Below are positions 29,201-37,596 of a stretch of DNA of 64,000 nucleotides, piece after piece. Origin of the DNA: Martinezella tropici (GTDB lineage: Bacteria > Pseudomonadota > Alphaproteobacteria > Rhizobiales > Rhizobiaceae); NCBI RefSeq assembly GCF_008370325.1, contig NZ_VNIP01000008.1, positions 620,001 to 684,000 of the forward strand, in the 5' to 3' direction. Both the position numbers and the translations under genes were made by a program. The number at the start of each line of letters is the position of its first letter. Position 1 is the stretch's first letter. Under the pieces are notes generated by a model. That model was not told where the DNA came from. It did no database searches and saw only the letters and a list, made by a program, of their open reading frames with translations.

Positions 29201-30204
29201 CGCGGATGCCTCAGACGGGGGTTGGCGACGATCGCCAGAATATCGGCCGTCATATTGAGGAAGATGTAGACGGCGGCGAAGATCAGCCCGCATGCCTGGA
29301 CCACGGGCATGTCGCGCACCGTCACCGCATCGACCATGTACTGGCCCATGCCGGGATAGACGAAGACGACCTCCACCACGACGACGCCGACGATCAGATA
29401 GGCAAGGTTCAGCGCGATGACGTTGATGATCGGCGCCAGCGCATTGGGCGCAGCGTGCTTGACGATAGCGCGGAAGGCGGAGAGCCCTTTCAGCTCGGCC
29501 GTCTCCATATAGGCCGACGACATCACGGAAAGGATGGCTGCGCGCGTCATGCGCATCATATGCGCAAGCACCACTAGAACAAGGGTCGCCGTCGGCAGGG
29601 CGATCGCCTTCAGCCGGTCGATGAGGCTCATGCCGTCGAAGACCGTCGCCGGAAAGGTCGCGACACCGAATTTCACCGAGAAGAACATGATGAGCAGATA
29701 GCCGATGAAGAATTCCGGCAGCGAGATCGCCGCCAGCGAAATGACATTGATGATCTTGTCGGGCATGCGGTTACGGAAGTGGACCGCTAGCATGCCCAGG
29801 CAAACCGCCAGCGGCACCGAAATCAAGGCGGCAAAGCCGGCGAGAAACAGGGAATTTCCAAGCCGCTTGCCGATCTGCTCGCCGACGGAATTCTTGCTGG
29901 CCCAGGAGGTGCCGAAATCGCCCTTAACGGCGTTGCCGAGCCATTGCACATAGCGGGTGACCACGGGCCGGTTGAGGCCAAGCTCCTCGCGGATATTGGC
30001 GACGGCCTGCGGTGTTGCCGACTGGCCGAGATAGGTGGTGGCGAAATCGCCTGGCAGGGCTTCGAGCCCGCCGAAGATGAGGACGGAGACTGCAAACAGC
30101 AAAATGATGCTGAGCAGGCAACGCTCGAAAATGAGGGACAGCAGCGGAAAACGCTGCTTGAACCTTAGCCCGGGCAGAACGGTTCCGGGGGGCAGATTGG
30201 ACAT
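29197..30204 (-). CDS. ABC transporter permease, DppB type
   Basis: A 335-residue permease with a hydrophobic anchor (FERCLLSIILLFAVSVLIFGGLEALPGDF), the DppB signature region LREELGLNRPVVTRYVQWLGN-like NIREELGLNRP, and EAA loop MSSAYMETAELKGLSAFRAIVKHAAPNALAPIINVI. It follows the binding-protein gene after a 153-base gap that contains two hairpins (30235-30275 and 30289-30315). Confidence 0.93.
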   Translation of the reverse strand: MSNLPPGTVLPGLRFKQRFPLLSLIFERCLLSIILLFAVSVLIFGGLEALPGDFATTYLGQSATPQAVANIREELGLNRPVVTRYVQWLGNAVKGDFGTSWASKNSVGEQIGKRLGNSLFLAGFAALISVPLAVCLGMLAVHFRNRMPDKIINVISLAAISLPEFFIGYLLIMFFSVKFGVATFPATVFDGMSLIDRLKAIALPTATLVLVVLAHMMRMTRAAILSVMSSAYMETAELKGLSAFRAIVKHAAPNALAPIINVIALNLAYLIVGVVVVEVVFVYPGMGQYMVDAVTVRDMPVVQACGLIFAAVYIFLNMTADILAIVANPRLRHPR

Positions 30205-30234
30205 GGCCGATGCCTCGCGCTCTTGTTGTTTTAC

Positions 30235-30275
30235 GCAATTCCAGGAAAATCGCTGCGCAGTTTTTTTGGAATTGC
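30235..30275. repeat. Rhizobial intergenic palindromic element (degenerate copy)
   Basis: GCAATTCCA (30235-30243) and TGGAATTGC (30267-30275) are perfect nine-base complements around a G/C-containing centre with a T-run. From memory, elements bounded by GCAATTCC...GGAATTGC and about 40 bases long occur many times between genes in Rhizobium and Sinorhizobium genomes. The family name cannot be fixed without a search. Confidence 0.6.
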
Positions 30276-30288
30276 CTGAAACGTCGGG

Positions 30289-30315
30289 AGGACCGCGAAA
30301 GGTTTTCGCGGTCCT
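30289..30315 (-). other. Perfect 12-bp hairpin after the second binding-protein gene
   Basis: AGGACCGCGAAA (30289-30300) and TTTCGCGGTCCT (30304-30315) pair perfectly around a three-base loop. It begins 43 bases after the binding-protein stop on the minus strand, with no T-run. Likely a transcript-stabilising stem that lets the receptor be expressed above the permeases. Confidence 0.6.
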
Positions 30316-30357
30316 GGCTGCGTCAGAGATGAGGGCGTTTTCGCCCGGCTTCGGGCA

Positions 30358-31947
30358 TCAGGCGTCCAGCCAGACGCGCGTGGCAACGTAGCCGTTCGAC
30401 ATGTCATTGCCGATATCATGGACATAGCCCTTCACCTGCTTGGTAGAGGCGTTCACGAAATCGTTGAACATCGGCAGGATGACGCCGCCCTCGTCGCGCA
30501 CCATCATCGCCATGGCGCGATAGAGCTCCTTGCGCTTGGTCTCGTCCAGCTCGGAACGGGCCTGAAGCAGAAGCTTGTCGAAGTCGGGGCGCTTGAAGCG
30601 CGTGTCGTTCCAGTCCGCCGTCGAGAGATAGGCGGTGGAATACATCTGGTCCTGCGTCGGCCGTCCGCCCCAATAGGAGGTGGAGAAGGGCTGGACGTTC
30701 CAGACGTTCGTCCAGTAGCCGTCGCCTGGCTCGCGCTTGACCTCGATGTTGATGCCGGCCTTCTTGCAGCTTTCCTGATAAAGGACGGCGGCGTCGACAG
30801 CGCCTGGGAAGGCGACTTCCGACGTGCGCAGCAGCACCGATCCGCTGTGGCCGGACTTCTTGTAGTGGAAGGATGCCTTGTCGGGATCGTAGGCGCGCTG
30901 CTCGATGCCATCGGGGAAGAGGGCATAGGTGCTGTTGATCGGGAAATCATTGCCGACCTTGCCGTAGCCGCCAAGGATCTTCTTGACCATGGTCTCGCGG
31001 TCCATGGCGTATTTCAGCGCCAGACGCAGGTCATTGTTGTCGAAGGGCGCCTTATCGCAATGCATGATGAAGACGTAGTGGCCACGGCCGGCGGTGGACA
31101 GGATTTCGACGGTCGGCGCACGCTTGAGAAGATCCACGGTCTTCGGGTCGACGCGGTTGATGTAGTGGACCTGACCGGACGAAAGCGCCGCGATACGCGC
31201 CGTCGCATCGTTCATGCAGATGATCTCGACCGAATCGACGAAGCCGCGGTCGGTGCGCCAATCGTCCTTGTTGCGCTCGAACGTGGCGCGCACGCCGGGT
31301 TCGAAGCTGACCTGCTTGTAAGGGCCGGTGCCGATCGAGGCGAGGGGATCGTCATAACCGCCATTCGGCTGGATGACGAGGTGATAGTCGGTGAGAAGCA
31401 ACGGCATGTCGGCGTTGCCTTCCGTCAGCGTTAGGACGAGGTTGTCGCCATCGGCCTTAATTTCTTTGATCGACTTCACGACGCCGAGCGCGCCGGATTC
31501 CGATTTCGCATCGGTATGACGCTTGAGCGTTGCGACGACGTCGTCGATCGTCAGATCCTTGCCATTGTGGAACTTGACGCCCTTGCGGATCTTGAAGGTC
31601 CAGGTGGCGGCATCCTTCGACGGTTCCCAGGATTCTGCGAGCGAGGGAACGGCGGCACCCGTCAGCGGGTGGGATTCCACCAGCATATCGCCCCAGCAGC
31701 GGCCGATGCAGAACATGACCTGGGACAGGAATTTCGCCGGATCCTTGGAATCGGTTGCAGCACCGCCTTCGAGGCCAAGCTTCAGATGGCCGCCGCGCTT
31801 CGGTTCGGCTGCCATTGCACTTTCGGTAAAGAGTTTGTCGGCGAGCGTCAAAGTGACACCGGCTGCCATTGCGCGTCCCATGAATTCGCGGCGGCTGAGC
31901 CCGCCCGCGGTGACGCGGCTTGCCAGATATTTCGTGTAGTCGTTCAT
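30358..31947 (-). CDS. ABC transporter substrate-binding protein (SBP_bac_5), second related copy
   Basis: A 529-residue receptor starting at the ATG at 31947, which has an AAGGAACAGGGGA ribosome region; the frame upstream to 31992 is not needed. A Tat-like signal (LSRREFMGRAMAAGVTLTLADKLF) precedes the mature part (AEPKRGGHLKLGLEGG). Closely related to the protein at 24199-25779. It heads the operon of two permeases and the fused ATPase, so it is the main receptor of this system; the other copy may widen the ligand range. Immediately upstream lies the carnitine gene set, so betaine-like ligands are a reasonable guess but no more. Confidence 0.92.
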   Translation of the reverse strand: MNDYTKYLASRVTAGGLSRREFMGRAMAAGVTLTLADKLFTESAMAAEPKRGGHLKLGLEGGAATDSKDPAKFLSQVMFCIGRCWGDMLVESHPLTGAAVPSLAESWEPSKDAATWTFKIRKGVKFHNGKDLTIDDVVATLKRHTDAKSESGALGVVKSIKEIKADGDNLVLTLTEGNADMPLLLTDYHLVIQPNGGYDDPLASIGTGPYKQVSFEPGVRATFERNKDDWRTDRGFVDSVEIICMNDATARIAALSSGQVHYINRVDPKTVDLLKRAPTVEILSTAGRGHYVFIMHCDKAPFDNNDLRLALKYAMDRETMVKKILGGYGKVGNDFPINSTYALFPDGIEQRAYDPDKASFHYKKSGHSGSVLLRTSEVAFPGAVDAAVLYQESCKKAGINIEVKREPGDGYWTNVWNVQPFSTSYWGGRPTQDQMYSTAYLSTADWNDTRFKRPDFDKLLLQARSELDETKRKELYRAMAMMVRDEGGVILPMFNDFVNASTKQVKGYVHDIGNDMSNGYVATRVWLDA

Positions 31948-32074
31948 TCCCCTGTTCCTTCTTCTTGCCGTGTTGACAAAATTCCCGGGCAAGCCACTTC
32001 AGGTCTCGGTTCCTCTTCCGCCTGAAGCCTGTCGCCCGCGATCATGCGGGAAAATGCTGCGGTTGCCGCCGCCT

Positions 32075-32857
32075 CTACTTTCCTTTCCAGATTGGGGCTC
32101 GCTTCTCGGCAAAAGCCCTTGCGCCTTCCAATTGATCCTCGCTCGAATAGAGGGTGTCGACGGTCGCAAACTGCCGTTTGGTGATCTTGTTCATGGCAGT
32201 CTGGAATGTCGAGCCCTCCGCCTCGCGAACGATTTCCTTGATCGCCGCGTATACCAGCGATGGCCCGCTTGCGAGCAGGCGGGCAAGTTCCCATGCCCTG
32301 TCCATCAGTTTGTCGGCGACGACGATTTCGTTGACCAGACCCCAGCGATGCGCTTCTTCGACATTAAGCCAGCGACCGGTCAGCAGCATATCCATGGCGA
32401 TGTGATAGGGGATGCGCTTCGGCAGCTTGATCGATGCCGCATCGGCGACCGTGCCAGAGCGAATCTCGGGCAAAGCGAACGTCGCGTGGGCGGCGGCGAT
32501 GATCAGATCGGCCGACAGCGCGATTTCCAGCCCGCCACCACAGCAGATGCCGTTGACGGCGCAGATAACCGGCTTGTTGAGATCGCGCAGTTCCTGAAGT
32601 CCGCCAAAGCCGCCGACGCCATAGTCGCCATCAACCGCGTCGCCATCAGCCGCAGCCTTCAAATCCCAGCCGGCCGAAAAGAATTTTTCGCCGGCGCCGG
32701 TGACGATGGCGACGCGCAGATCCGGGTTATCGCGGAAGTCGCGAAAGATCAGCCCCATCTTGCGGCTGGTCGCCAGGTCGATGGAATTCGCCTTGGGCCG
32801 GTCGATGGTAACCTCAAGGATGCCGCCTTCGGATCTGGTACGAATGGGGTCTTGCAA
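32075..32857 (-). CDS. caiD: Enoyl-CoA hydratase family, probable carnitinyl-CoA dehydratase
   Basis: A 260-residue crotonase. Stretches such as TIDRPKANSID, VAIVTGAGEKFFSAGWDLKAAA and the end AFAEKRAPIWKGK match what I recall of E. coli CaiD, including the SAGWDLKAAA oxyanion region, which sets it apart from general hydratases. It would interconvert crotonobetainyl-CoA and L-carnitinyl-CoA. It is the last gene of the run that starts with the dehydrocarnitine cleavage enzyme, six bases after the CoA ligase gene. The specific call depends on this context plus sequence memory. Confidence 0.82.
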   Translation of the reverse strand: MQDPIRTRSEGGILEVTIDRPKANSIDLATSRKMGLIFRDFRDNPDLRVAIVTGAGEKFFSAGWDLKAAADGDAVDGDYGVGGFGGLQELRDLNKPVICAVNGICCGGGLEIALSADLIIAAAHATFALPEIRSGTVADAASIKLPKRIPYHIAMDMLLTGRWLNVEEAHRWGLVNEIVVADKLMDRAWELARLLASGPSLVYAAIKEIVREAEGSTFQTAMNKITKRQFATVDTLYSSEDQLEGARAFAEKRAPIWKGK

Positions 32858-32863
32858 CTTCTG

Positions 32864-34921
32864 CTACCTCCTTCGCCGGATGAGAGCATCCGCAGCAATG
32901 ACACCGCGGGATTCTGGTAGAACCATCAATGGATTAATGTCCAGTTCTTCAACCAGTGCGGCGTTCTTTACGACATATTCTGCCGCTGATAGAACGGCGT
33001 TGGCAACGATTTCGAGGCTGCTGCCTGCATTACCCCGATAGCCCTCGATCAATTTGCGGACCTTCAGCCGCGAAATCCGGTCCAGGACCTCGGCCTTCGT
33101 CACCGGAAGTGGCAAAACGACGGAATCTTCAAGTAATTCCACGAGGATTCCGCCCGCACCGACCGTGAGGGTCAGGCCGACGACCGGATCTCGGACTGCG
33201 CCGACGATCAGTTCCACGAGCGGACGATCGACCATCTTTTCGATGAGGAAGCCACGTGCGACAGAAGCCATGCCTTCGGCCGCATCCCTGACGGCGTTCC
33301 TATCCCACAGGTTGAGCTTGACGGCGCCGACATCGGACTTGTGCTCGACGCCAAGCGCCTTGAGCGCGACCGGGAATCCGAGTTGCTCCGCACAGTCGGC
33401 CGCCTCGCCCGATGTGGAGGCGGTCTTTCCCGGCGGAACTGCAAGGCCGGCTGCCGCAAGCTCGGCCTTGGCTTGCGCCTCACTCAGCGTCTCGATTTCG
33501 CCCGTGGTGGCCGCTGCCCTGAGGAGCGGCGACGGCAGTGGCTTTTGCCAGGCGCAGGCGATCCCGCTGGCGATATCCGCCGCCGCCAGCGCCTCACTGA
33601 TGCCGCAAAGCGGTACGATCCCGGCTTCGATCAATTGCCCAGCGATCGCCTCGGGCATATTTTCAGGCAAGGTCGCCAGAATGCCGGCGCGGGCGCCAGT
33701 CTGCTTTGCTGCGGCGGCAACGGCGGAAACGGTGATCATCCAGTCTGCACCGTCGCAGCGATCCTCGCGCGGGAAATCGAGTACGATGAGATTGAGGGCA
33801 TAGCCGCCGACGAACATGGCGCTGAAAGCCTCCGTCTGCCGCGCCTGATCGCCCCAGACGAAAGTGTGATAGTCGAGCGGATTGGAGAGCGTCACCATCG
33901 GGCCGAGGGTTGCGCGCAGAGCGGGCAGTTGCTCGGGTTTCAGAGCGCGGAATTCGATGTTGCGGCCGACGGCCGCATCGGCCATCAGCGATGCCTCGCC
34001 TCCCGAACAGCTCATCGAAGAGATCGCATCGCTGTCGAGCGGACCTGCGACATGGAGAAGCTTCAGCGTTTCGATGAGTTCCGACAGCGTCGCGACGCGG
34101 CCGATGCCGAGGCGGGCGAGAACGGCGTCGGCGACCGCATCGCTGCCGGCGAGCGAGGCCGTGTGCGAGACGGTGGCGCGTTGGGCCTGTTCGGACTTGC
34201 CGACCTTCAGTGCGACGACCGGCTTCCTTAGCTCTCGGGCGCGTCTGGCGAGCGCTTCCAGAGCCCGGATGTCGCCGAAGCCTTCGATATGCAGGCCGAC
34301 GGCCGTGACGCGTGGGTCTTCCAGGACGGCCCCCGCAAGATCCGACAAGCCTGTCTGCGCCTGGTTGCCCGCCGTCATCAGATAGCTGATGGGCAGGCCG
34401 CGCCTCTGCATGCTGAGATTGATGGCGATGTTGGAGGATTGGGTGAGGATGGCAACACCGCGCTCCGTTCGCACGATGCCATGTTGATCTGGCCAGAGCA
34501 GGGCGCCGTCCAGTCCGTTGATCATGCCGTAGCAATTCGGCCCGACGATCGGCATGGTGCCCGCCGCCTTGACAAGAGCACTCTGCAAATCCGCCCCGTC
34601 AGCCAGTTCCGCAACTGCCTCGCTGAAGCCGGAGGCGTAGCAGACGGCACCGCCGGCACCTCTGGCAGCGAGGTCTCGAACAATATCGACGGTGAGCGTC
34701 CGGTTGACGCCGATAAAGGCAGCGTCCGGCGCTTCAGGCAGCTCCGCGACCGACCGAAAGCAGCGGCGGCCAAGCACGCTTTCCTGCGTCGGATGCACGG
34801 GCCAGATTTCGCCGGCAAATCCCATGCGGTCGCATTGCTCGATGACACGCCGTGCCTCTCTGCCGCCGAAGACGGCGATCGTTCTGGGTCGGATCAGGCG
34901 GTCGAGCGAGCGCGGCATCAT
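32864..34921 (-). CDS. NDP-forming acyl-CoA synthetase (acetate-CoA ligase family), probable betainyl-CoA ligase
   Basis: About 685 residues. The N-terminus is a CoA-binding Rossmann domain (RPRTIAVFGGREARRV, FAGEIWPVHPTQESVLGRRC), followed by a succinyl-CoA-ligase-like middle with the conserved His in TVSHTASLAGSDAV. The C-terminal ATP-grasp part starts near residue 460 (LSEAQAKAELAAAGL, VALKALGVEHKSDVGAVKLNL). Start at 34921 (ATG ATG), four bases after the acyl-CoA dehydrogenase stop; a longer frame to 35158 overlaps that gene. In this locus the substrate is probably gamma-butyrobetaine or crotonobetaine. Confidence 0.87.
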   Translation of the reverse strand: MMPRSLDRLIRPRTIAVFGGREARRVIEQCDRMGFAGEIWPVHPTQESVLGRRCFRSVAELPEAPDAAFIGVNRTLTVDIVRDLAARGAGGAVCYASGFSEAVAELADGADLQSALVKAAGTMPIVGPNCYGMINGLDGALLWPDQHGIVRTERGVAILTQSSNIAINLSMQRRGLPISYLMTAGNQAQTGLSDLAGAVLEDPRVTAVGLHIEGFGDIRALEALARRARELRKPVVALKVGKSEQAQRATVSHTASLAGSDAVADAVLARLGIGRVATLSELIETLKLLHVAGPLDSDAISSMSCSGGEASLMADAAVGRNIEFRALKPEQLPALRATLGPMVTLSNPLDYHTFVWGDQARQTEAFSAMFVGGYALNLIVLDFPREDRCDGADWMITVSAVAAAAKQTGARAGILATLPENMPEAIAGQLIEAGIVPLCGISEALAAADIASGIACAWQKPLPSPLLRAAATTGEIETLSEAQAKAELAAAGLAVPPGKTASTSGEAADCAEQLGFPVALKALGVEHKSDVGAVKLNLWDRNAVRDAAEGMASVARGFLIEKMVDRPLVELIVGAVRDPVVGLTLTVGAGGILVELLEDSVVLPLPVTKAEVLDRISRLKVRKLIEGYRGNAGSSLEIVANAVLSAAEYVVKNAALVEELDINPLMVLPESRGVIAADALIRRRR

Positions 34922-34925
34922 GGGT

Positions 34926-36086
34926 TCATGCTCCGAACGGCCGCAGCAGGTCGCGGCTGATGATATGCCGCTGGATTTCCGATGTGCCGTCCCAGATGCG
35001 CTCGACGCGGGCGTCGCGCCAAAAGCGGGCGAGCGGCAGGTCGTCCATAAGGCCCATGCCGCCAAAGATCTGGATCGCCTCGTCGGTGACACGTGCGAGC
35101 ATTTCCGAGGCGTAGAGCTTCGCCGAGGCAATCTCGCGATTGGCCGGGATGCCGGCATCGAGCTTCCAGGCGGCCGACAGCGTGAGCAAGTCTGCAGCGT
35201 CGATCTCTGTGATCATGTCGGCAAGCTTGAAGGAGACGCCCTGGTTGGCGCCGATCGGCTTGCCGAATTGTTTGCGCTCGGCGGCATAGGGTAGGGCGAG
35301 ATCGAAGGCGCGGCGAGCCCGGCCGACGCAGGTGGCAGCGACCGTCAAGCGCGTCCCGTAAAGCCACTGATTGGCAAGATCGAAGCCGCGATGCACTTCA
35401 CCTAGCACCTGCGATTTCGGCAGGCGACAATCGGTGAAGTTCAGAATGGAATTGTGGTAGCCGCGGTGGGAAACCGAGTCATAACCCCTAACGATATCAA
35501 AGCCCGGTGTGCCGCGGTCGACCAGGAAGGCCGTGATCTTCTTCTTGACGCCACGGTGGGTGTTTTCCTCACCGGTGGCGGCAAAGACAATGACGAAATC
35601 GGCGACATCGGCGTGCGAAATGAAATGCTTGGTGCCGTTCAGCACGAAATCATCGCCATCCTGCCGTGCTGCGCATTTCATGCCACGCATGTCGGAGCCG
35701 GCATCCGGCTCGGTGATGGCGAGCGCATCCGCCATTTCGCCGCGCACCGCCGGCAGGAGATAGCGCTCGCGCTGCTCGCCCTCACAGGCCATCAGGATGC
35801 CAGATGGGCGGCCGAAGAACACGGTAAGACCCATCGAGCCGCGGCCGAGTTCGCGTTCGACGAGCGTGAAGGTGACATGATCGAGCCCGGCGCCGCCGAT
35901 TTCCTCGGGAAAATTGCAGGCATAGAAGCCGAGTTCGATGCATTTGCGCCGGATCTCGTCTCCGATTTCAGGCGGCACGAAGCCGGTGCGCTCGACCTCA
36001 TTTTCGTGCGGATAGATCTCCGTCTCGACGAAGTCCCTGACCGTCTTGACGATCATCTCCTGTTCTTCGCTGAGTCCGAAATTCAC
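34926..36086 (-). CDS. Acyl-CoA dehydrogenase, probable gamma-butyrobetainyl-CoA dehydrogenase
   Basis: A 386-residue flavoprotein of the usual length. FAD/substrate motifs ALAITEPDAGSDMRGM, FVLNGTKHFISHADVADF and the C-terminal RDARVERIWDGTSEIQRHIISRDLLRP are typical. At the position where many relatives have the catalytic Glu (YEGT) this protein has Asp366 (IWDGTSEIQ). The context suggests oxidation of gamma-butyrobetainyl-CoA to crotonobetainyl-CoA, the aerobic direction, rather than the CaiA-type reductase. Co-transcribed with ligase and hydratase. Confidence 0.85.
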   Translation of the reverse strand: MNFGLSEEQEMIVKTVRDFVETEIYPHENEVERTGFVPPEIGDEIRRKCIELGFYACNFPEEIGGAGLDHVTFTLVERELGRGSMGLTVFFGRPSGILMACEGEQRERYLLPAVRGEMADALAITEPDAGSDMRGMKCAARQDGDDFVLNGTKHFISHADVADFVIVFAATGEENTHRGVKKKITAFLVDRGTPGFDIVRGYDSVSHRGYHNSILNFTDCRLPKSQVLGEVHRGFDLANQWLYGTRLTVAATCVGRARRAFDLALPYAAERKQFGKPIGANQGVSFKLADMITEIDAADLLTLSAAWKLDAGIPANREIASAKLYASEMLARVTDEAIQIFGGMGLMDDLPLARFWRDARVERIWDGTSEIQRHIISRDLLRPFGA

Positions 36087-36098
36087 GATCGCTTCCTC

Positions 36099-37589
36099 CT
36101 AGCGTTTTTGTCCCACATGACGGCCGGCTCCCTCCGGCATTGTCAAGGCTGCGTGCGCGGCGGCAATCGGCCCCAGCTTCGCCAGCACCTCCTCCGGTGC
36201 GGCGACGGCTCTGCCTGCTTTCGCGTCGACATGCAGCAGCATCTGTTCCGCTGTGGCGATCACCTCGCCGCTGGCGCTGTCATGCAGCGCATGGAAGACA
36301 TGCAGCCGCTTTTCATCGGATGAGAGAATCTGTGCGGTCGAATGGATAGCCTGTCCGAGCTTGGCTTCGCCGAGATGGCGGATATGGGTCTCCACCGTAT
36401 AATAGCTGTGGCCACGCTCGACATAATCGAGATCGACATCGATCAGGCGCAATAGCGCGTCCGACGTGTCGCCGAACACCTGCAGGTAGCGATGCTCGGT
36501 CATATGGCCGTTATAATCGACCCAGGCCGGGCTGACCTTCGTGTCGATCAGGCGCAGCGGCTTTGAGATGTCGAAACCTTGCTTCTCGCCGCCACCCGCG
36601 GCCCAAAGCTGCTGTTCGAAATCCTTCAACAGCTTGCCGGCACCCCAGCCCTTGCCGCCATGGCTTGCCTTCAGGCTCTGGAAGATACCGACGAGATTTT
36701 CGTCGCGGATGCGCTCGAGTTCGCGGATCGACAGCCCATCCGCCTGGTCGTCCGACTGCTGGCCGATCTTTTCGACAAGCGCATCGTCGAGATCGACGAC
36801 GTCCATCAGCTTCGTCCAGTTCCACTGCAGGGCGGGACCGAATTGCGCCAGGAAGTGACGCATGCCCGCTTCGCCGCCGGCGATGCGATAGGTCTGGAAC
36901 AAGCCCATCTGCGCCCAGCGCAGGCCGAAAGAGTAGCGGATGACATCGTCAAGCGTCTCGACGGTGCAGATATCGTCCTTGATCAGCCACAGAGCCTCGC
37001 GCCAGAGCGCTTCCAGCAGGCGGTCGCCGACGAAGGCCTCGATTTCCTTGGCGATATGCACACCCTTCATGCCGATGGGCGGCAGTCGTTCCATCGCCGC
37101 CTTGATCGTGGCAGCGCTGGTCTTTTCGCCACCGACGATCTCGACGAGCGGCAGGAGATAGACCGGATTATAGGGATGGGCGACGAAGAGACGCTCTGGA
37201 TGGCGCATGTCGCGTTGCAGGTCAGTCGGCAGAAGACCCGACGTCGATGAGCCGATCAGCGCATCCGGCTTTGCGGCGGCATCGATCTGCGTCAGTACGT
37301 TACGCTTGAGATCGAGCCGCTCGGGCACGCTTTCCTGGATCCAGTCGGCGCCGGCGACGGCTGCCTCCAGCGTATCCCGGAATGTAAGCCTGCCGCGCCG
37401 CGGAAGAGGAGCGCCGGTGAGCATCGCATAGGCTTTTTCAGCATTATCAAGAACTTCGCCGACGATACGGGTTGCCTCAGGATGCGGGTCGTAGACGTCC
37501 ACATCGATTCCCGCGAGCAGGAAACGGGCGATCCATCCGCCGCCGATGACGCCGCCGCCAATGCAGGCCGCCTTGTTGATCTTGGTCAT
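36099..37589 (-). CDS. lcdH: L-carnitine 3-dehydrogenase fused to a betainyl-CoA thioesterase
   Basis: A 496-residue two-part enzyme. Residues 1-320 are a 3-hydroxyacyl-CoA-dehydrogenase-like NAD enzyme: GGGVIGGGWIARFLLAG, then QESVPERLDLKRNVLTQID and FVAHPYNPVYLLPLVEIVGG. From about residue 345 there is a hot-dog (4HBT) thioesterase domain with VDYNGHMTEHRYLQVFGD. This fusion is known in rhizobial carnitine loci: the first part oxidises L-carnitine to 3-dehydrocarnitine, the second would release betaine from betainyl-CoA. The downstream neighbour with a BKACE fold completes that pair of reactions. Confidence 0.92.
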   Translation of the reverse strand: MTKINKAACIGGGVIGGGWIARFLLAGIDVDVYDPHPEATRIVGEVLDNAEKAYAMLTGAPLPRRGRLTFRDTLEAAVAGADWIQESVPERLDLKRNVLTQIDAAAKPDALIGSSTSGLLPTDLQRDMRHPERLFVAHPYNPVYLLPLVEIVGGEKTSAATIKAAMERLPPIGMKGVHIAKEIEAFVGDRLLEALWREALWLIKDDICTVETLDDVIRYSFGLRWAQMGLFQTYRIAGGEAGMRHFLAQFGPALQWNWTKLMDVVDLDDALVEKIGQQSDDQADGLSIRELERIRDENLVGIFQSLKASHGGKGWGAGKLLKDFEQQLWAAGGGEKQGFDISKPLRLIDTKVSPAWVDYNGHMTEHRYLQVFGDTSDALLRLIDVDLDYVERGHSYYTVETHIRHLGEAKLGQAIHSTAQILSSDEKRLHVFHALHDSASGEVIATAEQMLLHVDAKAGRAVAAPEEVLAKLGPIAAAHAALTMPEGAGRHVGQKR

Positions 37590-37596
37590 CGGGGCC

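Noticed and set aside
34922..35158. N-terminal extension of the CoA ligase frame
   Set aside because: It lies inside the acyl-CoA dehydrogenase gene and is Arg/Ser-rich read-through; the ATG at 34921 begins the CoA-binding domain.
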